A DNA stretch of 64,000 bases from Fodinibius salipaludis. GTDB taxonomy: Bacteria > Bacteroidota > Rhodothermia > Balneolales > Balneolaceae. This document shows, piece after piece, positions 45,201-53,118 of the stretch (position 1 is the first letter of the stretch; the number at the start of each line of letters is the position of its first letter). The notes under the pieces were generated by a model that searched no databases, was not told the origin of the DNA, and saw nothing but the letters and a program-made list of their open reading frames with translations. The DNA lies in the NCBI RefSeq assembly GCF_002287075.1, contig NZ_NSKE01000004.1, positions 62,001 to 126,000 on the forward strand, given 5' to 3'. The position numbers and the translations under genes are program-made.

Positions 45201-45434
45201 ATTGGAGAGTACTTTCTCGAGGGGGATCGCAATATTCTTTTCTACCTCCTCGGGCGTTGCCCCGGGATAACCGACAAAAATATCGGCCATCGGTACATCA
45301 ATTTGCGGCTCTTCTTCGCGCGGTGTCAGATAGGTTCCGTAAAATCCCAGCGCCAGAAACACAATCATCAGCAAAGGCGTCAACTTCGAGTCGATAAACC
45401 CTTGCGCTATTTTTCCTGCAATTCCAGTCTTCAT
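42210..45434 (-). CDS. RND-family efflux pump inner-membrane subunit, 1074 aa
   Basis: This is the proton-driven inner-membrane pump of a tripartite system. It has 12 predicted helices, two large periplasmic loops, and the RND marks near the N-terminus (YLTPREEEPQIDVPMADIFV, PGATPEEVEKNIAIPLE). The helix-4 proton-relay Asp pair is present (VTGIVVDDSIIIAENM), as in HAE1-like pumps; CzcA-type metal pumps usually differ here. Substrate is unknown. The adaptor, TolC channel, rhodanese and TauE neighbours suggest it may export a sulfur-linked or thiol-reactive compound. It follows the adaptor by 25 bases. Confidence 0.94.
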   Translation of the reverse strand: MKTGIAGKIAQGFIDSKLTPLLMIVFLALGFYGTYLTPREEEPQIDVPMADIFVGYPGATPEEVEKNIAIPLEKVLSNIEGVEYVYSTSMPDQAMVSARFYVGEDVERSLVRLYNEIMKNMDRFPEGATQPMVKTRSIDDVPIMTLTLWSDKYSDFDLRRVADEMALEIKQVEDVAQTDIHGGRARQVSVNLDKNKMSSYGIDPMQVVGQIQAANQELSSGSFSSNDTEYLVDTGDFFKSAEDVRNVVVDVQNGDPIYLHSIAEIRDGPEEPSEYASYGVGHQKAQQSGLNAGESYPAVTISVAKRSGADAMAIAEQIQRKVDKLDGSLIPADINVTTTRNYGETASAKVISLLEHLLVAILAVTFVVALALGWRGGLVVFLSVPVTFALTLFLYYMLGYTLNRITLFALVFVTGIVVDDSIIIAENMHRHFKMKKLPLKQAAIASISEVGNPTILATFTVISAVLPMAFVSGLMGPYMSPMPIGASLAMIFSLIVALVITPWLAYILLPHGNTEKDENGEDKEYDLKETFIYKWYERTMNPLLESISKRWLFIGGVTVLLLASMLLFVFRMVEVKMLPFDNKNEVQLIIDMPEGTTLERTNAVAREVGLSLKDVPEIKDYQIYAGDNAPINFNGLVRHYDLRKGPNVADIQLNLIDKGERSDQSHAIAKRLRPMVQKVGEKYDANVKVVEVPPGPPVQSTIVAEVYGPDTDERKRVGHKVKDIFEKTAGIVDVDWMVEAPQTKYKLDVNTEKAMMSGISSKQVVQTVTMALSGKDVSRLYSEKELNDVPITVKLPKADRSDIEKLKQLHMKSASGAMIPVADLVTVTEDTLESSIHRKNQRRVTYVLAEVAGEIESPVYALLDTGDEIDNIEMSKGYNLSQIFAGQPFMTDDYTLKWDGEWQITYEVFRDLGIAFAVVLVIIYMLIIGWFQDFKVPIIMMIAIPLSLIGILVGHWVLGAFFTATSMIGMIALAGIMVRNSVLLIDFINIRLDDGEPLKQAVIEAGAVRSMPILLTAGTVVIGAVVILFDPIFQGLAISLMGGAVASTALTLVMIPLIYFMVENKVKKLKGEQT

Positions 45435-45459
45435 AATGGTATATCTAAATAATTTCTAT

Positions 45460-46554
45460 TTACTGCGTATTTACTTTGCGACCTTCGCGTAGCGGCTGAT
45501 CAACCGAAGCCACATACGATTCCCCTTCCGACAAACCCGATAAGACCTCTATCCCACCGGCACTTTCATCGCCAAGGCGAACCCAGCGAAGCACAATTTC
45601 GGAATCATCATTCAGCGTGTATAAACCGGTCAACTGTCCGCGCTCAATGATGGCAGATTTGGGTACGACAATCGAACGATCACTCTCCGTTACCAATCCT
45701 ACCTGCGCAAACATGCCCGACTTTATACCTGCATTCTTTTCCAGCTCTGGCAGCATCACCTCAACAGCAAACTGTCGGCTACCTCGATTACCAGCCTGAT
45801 TAATATTTTGAACCACTCCAATACCATCGTTAAAACCAGCGGCTTTTATATCCACCGAAACAGTATCATCATAATTAAACAACGAAATATTGCTCTCCGG
45901 AACGGTGATCTTTACTTTCATGATACCCTCCTGCTCAAGCGCAATAATAGGCTGTCCCGGTGAGGCCATATCCCCTTCGGAAGCCATCTTTGAGACTACA
46001 TATCCATTGAAAGGTGCCGTTAATCTGGTGTACTCAAGCATATCTTCCACTTCCTGTAGCTTGCTCTCCAGCGTTTGTACTTTAGCCTTGGCCATCTCGT
46101 ACTGCGTGGAAATATCGTCCAGCTCCTTTTGCGTAGCACTTTCCTGCTCATGCAAATTCATAATACGGTTATAATTGGTCTTCGTATTATTCAGTGCGGC
46201 TTTGGCTTCAATCAGCCTTGATTCAACCTGGTTTTTCTGCGCCTGCAGATTATCATCTTTAATCTGAATTAACACGTCACCTTTGCTAACGTAATCTCCT
46301 TCTTCAAGATCCAGCTGGGCAATACGTCCCATTACTTTGGTACTCATGTTGATCGTACGATCACTGCTTACTGTCCCTGAAAAACGGTGTGATGCCGTTC
46401 CCTGCACGTATTCTGCAGTTTGCGTATCTACCGTTACGGGCTGATCATCTGTGGGCTGCTCACTTTCAGAAGAGCTGCACGAGATCCCCACCAACATTAG
46501 CACTGCAAGTGCAGATAATAATCTTCCTGATATGTTCATGATGCTATATTTCAT
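45460..46554 (-). CDS. RND periplasmic adaptor (membrane fusion protein) lipoprotein, 364 aa
   Basis: The adaptor links the RND pump to TolC. A lipoprotein signal ends LVGISCSSS (Cys about 26). The order is typical: lipoyl-like half-motifs with a coiled-coil hairpin (about residues 95-185, DNLQAQKNQVESRLIEAKAA ... QTLESKLQEVEDML), then beta-barrel (GDMASPGQPIIALE; VPKSAIIERGQLTG) and membrane-proximal domain. Length is normal. It is 38 bases downstream of the TolC-type gene and 25 upstream of the RND gene, so it belongs to one tripartite efflux system. Confidence 0.94.
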   Translation of the reverse strand: MKYSIMNISGRLLSALAVLMLVGISCSSSESEQPTDDQPVTVDTQTAEYVQGTASHRFSGTVSSDRTINMSTKVMGRIAQLDLEEGDYVSKGDVLIQIKDDNLQAQKNQVESRLIEAKAALNNTKTNYNRIMNLHEQESATQKELDDISTQYEMAKAKVQTLESKLQEVEDMLEYTRLTAPFNGYVVSKMASEGDMASPGQPIIALEQEGIMKVKITVPESNISLFNYDDTVSVDIKAAGFNDGIGVVQNINQAGNRGSRQFAVEVMLPELEKNAGIKSGMFAQVGLVTESDRSIVVPKSAIIERGQLTGLYTLNDDSEIVLRWVRLGDESAGGIEVLSGLSEGESYVASVDQPLREGRKVNTQ

Positions 46555-46592
46555 TGTTCTATTTGTTTTGTTGTTAAAATCTTATGAGAAAA

Positions 46593-47963
46593 TTAGTAGG
46601 GCATTTCGCGCTCAAGCAGCAACTCCAGTGTTGCTACACTTAAATTGTATTGATAGAGCGCATTGAGTCTCTGCAGTTTACTTTGGAGCAACTTGGTTTC
46701 GGCTTGCAGTAGATCAGTCATTTTTTCCATGCCCTGCTCATAGCGATTATTCCGGATGCGAAAATCTTCTTCGGCCTGCTCCACTGATGCTTTAGCAAAC
46801 TGAAGCTGTTCCTGAGCCTGGTCAAGTGAGCGCTGTGCCTGTTGTATTTCCATCTTGTTTTTGAACAGACTGCTTTCGTATGCCAGCTCTGCTTTTTTAT
46901 ACTGAGCTTTCGATTCCATTACCTTGCCCACATTTTCAAATCCTTTAAAAAGATCCCACTTGAGCGTTGCGCCTATCATATAACTGTCACCCTGCGTACC
47001 GAACGGCACCTCATCATTAAATTCGTAGCTGCCAAACAGATTTATACTGGGAATGAAGTTGAACTTTGAGGAACGCTGCATCTCTTTTGCGGCCGACAGC
47101 CGGTACTTCATAGCCTGCAATTTGGCATTGGTTGAGTTTTCAGCATCAATCATCTCATCCGAAATGCCGGGACGCATCTGCAGGCTGTCCGTAGCCTCAA
47201 TGGCAATATCCTCTTTGATATTCAGAAGGTAGCGGAAATTATCCTGCACGGTCTTTCGCTGGTCACGAACTTTTGACTGCCGACTTTTTAACTCCAGCAC
47301 ACGCACCTTCGCCGCCAGGTAATCGGCCTTGTTGATCATATTCTGCTCGTAATAGTTCTTGGCCTGACGCTCATTCTCCTGCGCCACCTCCAGTGATTGG
47401 GTGATCACTTCGTCCTGCTTCTCCATTAATTGAAGCTGATAATAGGTGTCTTTCACTTTGTAGCGGACATGCTTAATGGTTCCCTCCATCTTCTTTTTTG
47501 CCGCTTCCAACTGATTTTTTACCGCTCGGCGCTGAAAAATGGCATCCGCATTAAACAGAGGCTGCTGCGCCTTAAAGGTAGTCGTAAAATTATCGTAGGC
47601 ATCGGGATCATTTAACCGTGTTGGATTAAAATCGGCCTGCGTCACCGCTTCCTGCTTTAATTTAAAGCCAAAAACATTCAGCGGATCATTTGTTGAAACG
47701 CCCGTCTCCTCTATCGAAAGCTGCGGCAAAAACGCGGCATTGGTTTGCCGAAACTGTGAGCGAGTTTTCTCCATATCGGCCTCGGCCATCCGAATTTCGA
47801 AACTGGCCTCTTCCGTAATAGCAAGGGCCTCTTGCAGGCTCATCTCCCGAACATCCGTCGTATCAGTAGCATTAGACTGTGCCAGTATCGGCTGAAATGA
47901 AAACACCATTACCCCGGCCAACAGCACTAATATTTTGTTTGTCATCTTGTTAATAGTTCGCAT
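46593..47963 (-). CDS. TolC-family outer-membrane channel, 456 aa
   Basis: This is the outer-membrane exit duct of the efflux system. A signal peptide ends near QPILAQS. The mature part has two repeated helical hairpins of OEP type (AITEEASFEIRMAEADMEKT; then QAQRSLDQAQEQLQFAKASV) and a TolC-like conserved end. Length (456) is normal. It starts 67 bases after the DUF302 gene and ends 38 bases before the adaptor. The efflux genes are in the order TolC, adaptor, pump, which differs from the more common adaptor-pump-TolC. Confidence 0.93.
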   Translation of the reverse strand: MRTINKMTNKILVLLAGVMVFSFQPILAQSNATDTTDVREMSLQEALAITEEASFEIRMAEADMEKTRSQFRQTNAAFLPQLSIEETGVSTNDPLNVFGFKLKQEAVTQADFNPTRLNDPDAYDNFTTTFKAQQPLFNADAIFQRRAVKNQLEAAKKKMEGTIKHVRYKVKDTYYQLQLMEKQDEVITQSLEVAQENERQAKNYYEQNMINKADYLAAKVRVLELKSRQSKVRDQRKTVQDNFRYLLNIKEDIAIEATDSLQMRPGISDEMIDAENSTNAKLQAMKYRLSAAKEMQRSSKFNFIPSINLFGSYEFNDEVPFGTQGDSYMIGATLKWDLFKGFENVGKVMESKAQYKKAELAYESSLFKNKMEIQQAQRSLDQAQEQLQFAKASVEQAEEDFRIRNNRYEQGMEKMTDLLQAETKLLQSKLQRLNALYQYNLSVATLELLLEREMPY

Positions 47964-48030
47964 TGTATTCCATCTTATTTAATAGTTTCTATCCCTGAGC
48001 ACTTCAGAGAATATTTTTTAAAATCCGGGT

Positions 48031-48417
48031 TTACAGCTGATCAATTACTTTTTGCAATTTTGATCGAACCTCATCCGCAATGGGATGCAACTCGTCACTC
48101 TCAACCGCTTGCATCGAAGCCACTGGATCTACGGCTGAAACTTCAACCTGTCCGTCCTCGTGCTCTTCAACAATAACATTGCAAGGCAGCATTACTCCTA
48201 TTTTATCCTCTGCTATAAGTGCCTTGTGAGCAAACTCTGGATTACATGCGCCCAGTATTCGATACTTTTTAAAATCCACGTCCAGCTTCTTTTTCAGCGT
48301 ATCGGTAACATCAATTTCAGTCAGCACCCCAAACCCTTCATATTTGAGTAGGGCCGTTACCGTTTCAATAGCTTCGTCGAATGATTGATCGGTTGTTGCA
48401 GAGTAAAAGTATTTCAT
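48031..48417 (-). CDS. DUF302 family protein, 128 aa
   Basis: DUF302 proteins are small alpha/beta proteins found near rhodaneses, sulfur-oxidation and copper genes; their biochemical role is not established. I start at the ATG at 48417 (MKYFYSATTDQSFDEAIETV), the usual DUF302 opening; an upstream in-frame start adds 26 residues without family support. Segments GFGVLTEIDVTDTLKKKL and YRILGACNPEFAHKAL with a Cys are characteristic. It is the first gene of the nine-gene minus-strand operon and is divergent from the GntR gene by 217 bases. Confidence 0.9.
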   Translation of the reverse strand: MKYFYSATTDQSFDEAIETVTALLKYEGFGVLTEIDVTDTLKKKLDVDFKKYRILGACNPEFAHKALIAEDKIGVMLPCNVIVEEHEDGQVEVSAVDPVASMQAVESDELHPIADEVRSKLQKVIDQL

Positions 48418-48478
48418 AATACTGTTGGTTTGATTGTTTTTGTCATGCATGAATATAGGGACAGAAACTATAGTTGTC

Positions 48479-48600
48479 AATACAAGTAAATACATATATT
48501 CGATAATGTTGATATGCTTTCTCTATATCGGCCTATATAGCATTTATGATGTGCATTCGAAGCAATTATAAATAATACATGTTAATAAACTTGTATTAAC
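48479..48600. promoter_or_regulatory. Candidate GntR operators in the divergent promoter region
   Basis: GTTAATA (48581-48587), six bases, TATTAAC (48594-48600) is a perfect 20-base palindrome 35 bases before the GntR start. Overlapping it, ACTTGTATT (48589-48597) is the inverse of AATACAAGT at 48479-48487, on the operon side. A third near-palindrome, CTATATCGGCCTATATAG, is at 48523-48540. Pairs of sites at both ends suit autoregulation plus control of the sulfur/RND operon. Binding is inferred. Confidence 0.5.
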
Positions 48601-48634
48601 AGGTATTTGATTTAAGTATATTTTTATTTAGCTT

Positions 48635-49468
48635 ATGGTAAATATGACTAACAACGAAATGACTATGGATTTAAAGGAAGGCATACCACTGCACAAGCAG
48701 ATCAGCGACTGGCTGAAACAGGAAATTGAGAGCGGGGCGTTAACATCCGACGAAAAGTTGCCCTCGGAAAATGAGTTAAGCCAAAAATTTGGTGTGAGTC
48801 GTGTAACCGTTCGACGGGCCCTGCAAACCCTTGAAAATGAACAGCTTATCTATCGTTGTCAGGGGCTGGGCTCATTTGTTACCGATCAGCGTACACACCA
48901 GTCATTTTCTATTCTTAACGACTTTTCTGAAGAGCTCGAAGGGTCGGGCATGGAAGCGAGCTCAAAACTAATTTCATTTGACCAGGTTGACATCGCTGAT
49001 CGCAGAGATTTACTTTCGTACCTGGATATCGAAAACAAAACGATTGCCGTGCGACTGGAACGCGTGCGTTTGGGAGACGGCGAACCTATCGCCTACGATA
49101 TTACCTGGATGCCCATCTTTTACGGGCAGCTTATAGAGGGATATGACCTGGAACAAACAACCATTTTCCAGATTTTGGAAGACGAATTTGACATCCCCAT
49201 AGAGAAAGGGTGCTATCGTTTTGAAGCATCAGCTGCCGATGAAAAACTTTCTAAGCATTTACAGGTTGAACCACATACGCCGTTACTGTTGATGAACCGT
49301 ATTTCGTACACCATCGGTGAAAAGCCGGTGTACTATCAGCAGCGCTACTACCGCAATGATAAAATGGTTTTTGAGATCATGGCGGAACGACGATCATCTA
49401 AGAATACAAGTAGTAACGACAATCTACCCTTTAAAGAAATGGTTCCCGTTTTTAGAGAAAATAAATAG
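48635..49468 (+). CDS. GntR family (HutC-like) transcriptional regulator with UTRA domain, 277 aa
   Basis: GntR/HutC proteins repress or activate neighbouring genes in response to a small ligand. The winged-helix DNA-binding domain lies at about residues 15-80 (PLHKQISDWLKQEIESG, LPSENELSQKFGVSRVTVRRAL), and the UTRA ligand-binding domain at about 95-245 (RLERVRLGDGEPIAYDITWMP, ending LLMNRISYTIGEKPVYYQQRYY). Several ATG codons crowd the start (48635, 48644, 48659, 48665), so the exact start is uncertain. It is divergent from the RND/rhodanese operon and 37 bases upstream of a DUF2892 gene, so its likely targets are both. The ligand is unknown. Confidence 0.92.
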   Translation: MVNMTNNEMTMDLKEGIPLHKQISDWLKQEIESGALTSDEKLPSENELSQKFGVSRVTVRRALQTLENEQLIYRCQGLGSFVTDQRTHQSFSILNDFSEELEGSGMEASSKLISFDQVDIADRRDLLSYLDIENKTIAVRLERVRLGDGEPIAYDITWMPIFYGQLIEGYDLEQTTIFQILEDEFDIPIEKGCYRFEASAADEKLSKHLQVEPHTPLLLMNRISYTIGEKPVYYQQRYYRNDKMVFEIMAERRSSKNTSSNDNLPFKEMVPVFRENK

Positions 49469-49505
49469 AATCAGACTTCCCCTAACAACTCATGAGGTAT
49501 AAATT

Positions 49506-49709
49506 ATGAAAAAGAACATGGGCACTATCGACCGATTAACCAGAACACTTATCGCTATTATAGTCGGAATATTGTACTTCACTGATGTTATTTCGGGTAC
49601 TACGGCTATAATACTTGGTGTATTTGCAATTATCTTTTTAGGTACCAGCCTGATAAGTACCTGTCCCCTCTATATGCCGTTTGGACTTTCAACCCGAAAA
49701 CAGAAGTAA
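49506..49709 (+). CDS. DUF2892 (YgaP-like membrane domain) protein, 67 aa
   Basis: Small two-helix membrane protein: MGTIDRLTRTLIAIIVGILYF then TTAIILGVFAIIFLGTSLISTCPLYMPFGLST, the standard DUF2892 layout including the conserved Cys. A ribosome site (GAGG) lies about nine bases before the ATG. It is co-directional with and directly after the GntR gene, followed by a terminator. Together with the paralogue at 41528 it ties the regulator to membrane sulfur-transfer functions. Confidence 0.9.
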   Translation: MKKNMGTIDRLTRTLIAIIVGILYFTDVISGTTAIILGVFAIIFLGTSLISTCPLYMPFGLSTRKQK

Positions 49710-49738
49710 TTTTTACGGTACATCATATTTAAACCTAT

Positions 49739-49762
49739 AAGGCGACCTTTGATGGTCGCCTT
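49739..49762 (+). terminator. Rho-independent terminator after the GntR-DUF2892 unit
   Basis: AAGGCGACC (49739-49747) pairs with GGTCGCCTT (49754-49762) around a six-base loop, followed by ATTTATTTTAT. It ends the two-gene unit. Confidence 0.85.
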
Positions 49763-49855
49763 ATTTATTTTATATCCCTTTCTTCTTTTATTCATAATAA
49801 TGAAACGTTCCTGTCCTTACCTCAACAAATTAAGCTAAAATGTTATAAAAAAATC

Positions 49856-49900
49856 TCTTACACTGTTTATCTACAGCGTGAAGTAACCCATTGTGTAAGA
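49856..49900. promoter_or_regulatory. Inverted repeat before the PAS histidine kinase
   Basis: TCTTACAC (49856-49863) and GTGTAAGA (49893-49900) are perfect inverse copies separated by 29 bases, the right arm lying 11 bases before the kinase ATG. The left side is part of a 13-base string (AAAATCTCTTACA, 49850) that recurs at 58779 before the tricorn-like gene. It may be an operator or a leader hairpin blocking translation. Confidence 0.35.
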
Positions 49901-49911
49901 CCTTTGGAATT

Positions 49912-52900
49912 ATGGCAAGTAACGATCAGCACATATCACTTTCTCCACTCAGAATAACGGTCGTTTATCTTATCGTTGCTGCACTCTGGATTGCCTTTAC
50001 CGATCGACTGCTTGAATCATTGGTTACTGACGCTCAAGCCCTTTCCATACTACAAACCTACAAAGGCTGGTTTTACGTCTTACTTACGGGTGCCGGCTTA
50101 TATTGGCTGATACAAAAACACGACCAGCAGCTTCAAAGAAAAGAACGGAAGCTCGAAAACCTGCTAAAAGAAGTACAGTCCGAAAAAGAGCTTAAAGATG
50201 TTTTATTTGAACAGATACCAGTTCTGATCACCATCTATGATCCCGACTTGGAGGTATTTGAAGTCAACAAAGAATTCGAAAAGGTAACCGGGTGGTCAAG
50301 TAAAGAAATTGAGCAGGACCGCATCAACTTGCTGGAAGCCTGCTATCCTGACTTGGAGACACGCGAAAAAGTTGTTGACTTTATGAATAGTCCCGGTGTT
50401 GGGTGGAAGGAGATTGACACAACTACAAAATCGGGAGAAGAAATACCTATCTCATGGACCAACGTACGTCTTACTGATAACACTTCAGTCGGTATTGGCC
50501 TTGATATGACCGATATCAAGGCCTCGCAGACAAAAGTTCGGGAATCACGCAAATTACTTAAAAAGATTTTCGAGAGTCTGGAATCAAGCCTCATTGTTGT
50601 AGATCCTAAAAACCGTACCATCGTTGACTGCAACAGTGCCACAGAAAAAATATTCGGCTACAGCCAAGATGAGCTTATCGGCAGGCCAACAAGCTTACTC
50701 CATATCGATGATGAAAGGTATCAGAAATTTGATGAGATCGGTGCTGAAGTCCTCAACAAGAAAGGTGTTTTTCAAACTGAATACCAGATGCAAATGAAAG
50801 ACGGTACAGTCTTTCATTCCGATCATACGGTTACACTGGTATATGACGAAGATGGAAACGTCAGCAAAGCCATCAGCGTTATCCGAGATATCACGGAGCG
50901 GAAAAACAAAGAAAAAGAACTTAAAAAGCAACAAGAACGGTTACTGCGATCCCAGAAAATTGGGAATATTGGCGACTGGGAATTCAATACCAAAACCGAG
51001 AAGATAAGTTGGTCGCCAACGATGTTTGAAATCTTTGAACGCAACCCAGAATTGGGACCTCCTTCCTATGATGAAATCCAAACAAATTACTATGGAGCTG
51101 ACAGCAAAAAACACAATAAAGCCGTTGAAGGAGCTCTTAAGAAGAAAGAGTCCCATGATATTGACCTGCAAGTACAAACTGACAAAGGCAATAAGAAGTT
51201 TGTACGAGTAATAATAGTACCCAAAGAAAATGATAAGGGTGAAGTTGTAAAATTGTTGGGTATTGTTCAGGATATCACCCACCGTAAGTATTATGAACAA
51301 AAACTTAAGCAGCGAAATACCTTTATTGAAAATACGATTCAAAATTTACCTATTGGTGTAGCTGTCAATTCTATTGATGATGGGAAAGTCACCATCATGA
51401 ATAAACAATTTGAGGAAATCTATGGATGGCCCAGAGAGATACTTAAAGACGTAGATAGCTTTTTTGAACACGTCTATCCTCATGATGAATTCCGCCAAAA
51501 AATAAGGAATCAGGTCATGCAAGATTTGCAAAGTGGACAAACCGAACGCATGAGCTGGAAAGGAGTTCCGATTACTACACAAGATGGGAAAGATAAAATC
51601 GTCAATAATAAAGCCATTCCTCTTCATGAACAAAACTTAATGATTTCAACCGTCATTGATGTCACTAAACAAAAAAAGCTGGAAGAAGAACTAAAAAAAG
51701 AAAAACAACGTTTTCAACTGGTTGCACAAACAACCAGTGATGTTATCTGGGATCTTGACCTGACCGACAATACCATCTGGTGGAGTAAAGGTTTTGAAGA
51801 CCATTTTGGCTATGACAGAAGTAAACTGGCTGATGATCTTTCATCTTGGAGCGACCATATCCATCCAGAGGACAGGACCCGGGCTACTGAAAGTTTGAAA
51901 AAAGCCTTACAAGGAGAAGACAAATTTTGGCAAGAACAATATCGGTTTAAGCTGGCCAATGGGTCTATAGCCCACATTATTGATCAGGGAATAATTATTA
52001 GAGATGACAACGATAAGGCGATACGTATGGTGGGTACCTTAAATAATATTACCGAACGCATTGAAGCTGAACAGAAGCTCCGCGAATCAGAGAAAAAATA
52101 TCGGCATCTGTTTGAAAATAATCCCGAACCCATGTGGATTTATAATCCGGAGACGTTAGAATTTGTAGAAGTAAACCAAGCTGCTATCGACCACTACGGT
52201 TACACGGAAGAAGAATATTTGAACATGACATTATTAGATATTCGCCCTGAAAAAGATTCCAAAGCATTAAAACAGAATGTAAAAGAAAATGTGGGGAGTG
52301 CATCGTATTCAGAAGAATGGGTCCACTTAAAAAAGGACGGAACAGAAATCACTGTTGAACTTTCTGCTGCCGATGTTAAATATGACAAAGACAAAAATTA
52401 CCGGCTGGTGCTAATCAATGATATTACCAAGCAAAAACAAATGCAGGAAAAGATCATCCAATCTGTAATTGAAGGGGAAGACCGAGAACGAAAACGGATT
52501 GCTCACGAGCTACACGACGGACTTGGACAATACCTGGTAGCGGCCAGTATGAACCTGCAATCAGCCAAAATAGATATTGAAAAATTAAACAAAAAACGCC
52601 AGAATCAGTTTGAAACCGGGGTATCGCTGCTTAAAAATGCTCTTTCTGAGACTCGTAGTATTGCCCATAACTTAATGCCCAAAGCTATTGCGGATTACGG
52701 TCTTCTTGCAGCAATTGAAAACCTCATCAACGAATTTAAAAAAAGCACAGATATTTCGCTTCATTTCGACCATAATTGCCATGATCTGAAACTTAAGGAT
52801 CAGGCTGAGGTTAATATATACCGTATTTTTCAGGAGATAATTACCAACGCTATTCGCCACTCTGAATGCACCCAAATAGATATTACATTGCAACTGAAAG

Positions 52901-53118
52901 ATGATTCACTTAAACTAATGATCAAAGACAATGGGATTGGGGCACAGCTGGATGAAAAAGATGATGAAGCTGGCTTGGGATTGCAGAGTATAAAAACACG
53001 AGTTAACAGCCTGAAAGGATCCCTTGATATTAATTCAGAGCCCGGCAAAGGGATGGAAACGATCATCATCATCCCAGGAGTTAGTAACCTAAAATCTAAT
53101 AATACGGATCATGGCTGA
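49912..53118 (+). CDS. Membrane-bound multi-PAS sensor histidine kinase (HisKA_3, NarX/DegS-like), 1068 aa
   Basis: This kinase senses one or more signals and phosphorylates the response regulator encoded next. I start at the ATG at 49912; an upstream TTG lies inside the inverted repeat. Two membrane segments (about 15-33 and 55-72) precede six PAS-type domains: starts near residues 96, 216, 343, 466, 597 and 730 can be followed by motifs such as YGWPREIL and YGYTEEEYL. The HisKA_3 motif with the phospho-His is RKRIAHELHDGLGQYL. The ATPase domain has IFQEIITNAIRHS, KDNGIG and GLGLQSIKTR. Its stop overlaps the regulator start by eight bases, so the two are translationally coupled. Confidence 0.94.
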   Translation: MASNDQHISLSPLRITVVYLIVAALWIAFTDRLLESLVTDAQALSILQTYKGWFYVLLTGAGLYWLIQKHDQQLQRKERKLENLLKEVQSEKELKDVLFEQIPVLITIYDPDLEVFEVNKEFEKVTGWSSKEIEQDRINLLEACYPDLETREKVVDFMNSPGVGWKEIDTTTKSGEEIPISWTNVRLTDNTSVGIGLDMTDIKASQTKVRESRKLLKKIFESLESSLIVVDPKNRTIVDCNSATEKIFGYSQDELIGRPTSLLHIDDERYQKFDEIGAEVLNKKGVFQTEYQMQMKDGTVFHSDHTVTLVYDEDGNVSKAISVIRDITERKNKEKELKKQQERLLRSQKIGNIGDWEFNTKTEKISWSPTMFEIFERNPELGPPSYDEIQTNYYGADSKKHNKAVEGALKKKESHDIDLQVQTDKGNKKFVRVIIVPKENDKGEVVKLLGIVQDITHRKYYEQKLKQRNTFIENTIQNLPIGVAVNSIDDGKVTIMNKQFEEIYGWPREILKDVDSFFEHVYPHDEFRQKIRNQVMQDLQSGQTERMSWKGVPITTQDGKDKIVNNKAIPLHEQNLMISTVIDVTKQKKLEEELKKEKQRFQLVAQTTSDVIWDLDLTDNTIWWSKGFEDHFGYDRSKLADDLSSWSDHIHPEDRTRATESLKKALQGEDKFWQEQYRFKLANGSIAHIIDQGIIIRDDNDKAIRMVGTLNNITERIEAEQKLRESEKKYRHLFENNPEPMWIYNPETLEFVEVNQAAIDHYGYTEEEYLNMTLLDIRPEKDSKALKQNVKENVGSASYSEEWVHLKKDGTEITVELSAADVKYDKDKNYRLVLINDITKQKQMQEKIIQSVIEGEDRERKRIAHELHDGLGQYLVAASMNLQSAKIDIEKLNKKRQNQFETGVSLLKNALSETRSIAHNLMPKAIADYGLLAAIENLINEFKKSTDISLHFDHNCHDLKLKDQAEVNIYRIFQEIITNAIRHSECTQIDITLQLKDDSLKLMIKDNGIGAQLDEKDDEAGLGLQSIKTRVNSLKGSLDINSEPGKGMETIIIIPGVSNLKSNNTDHG

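Noticed and set aside
48418-48495. Longer start for the DUF302 protein
   Set aside because: The added residues do not resemble the family, whose usual opening is at the ATG at 48417.
48523-48540. Intrinsic terminator reading of the CTATAT palindrome
   Set aside because: It is AT-rich, has no T-run and lies in a divergent promoter region.
49891-49911. TTG start for the PAS kinase
   Set aside because: The ATG at 49912 is close, and the TTG lies in the arm of an inverted repeat.
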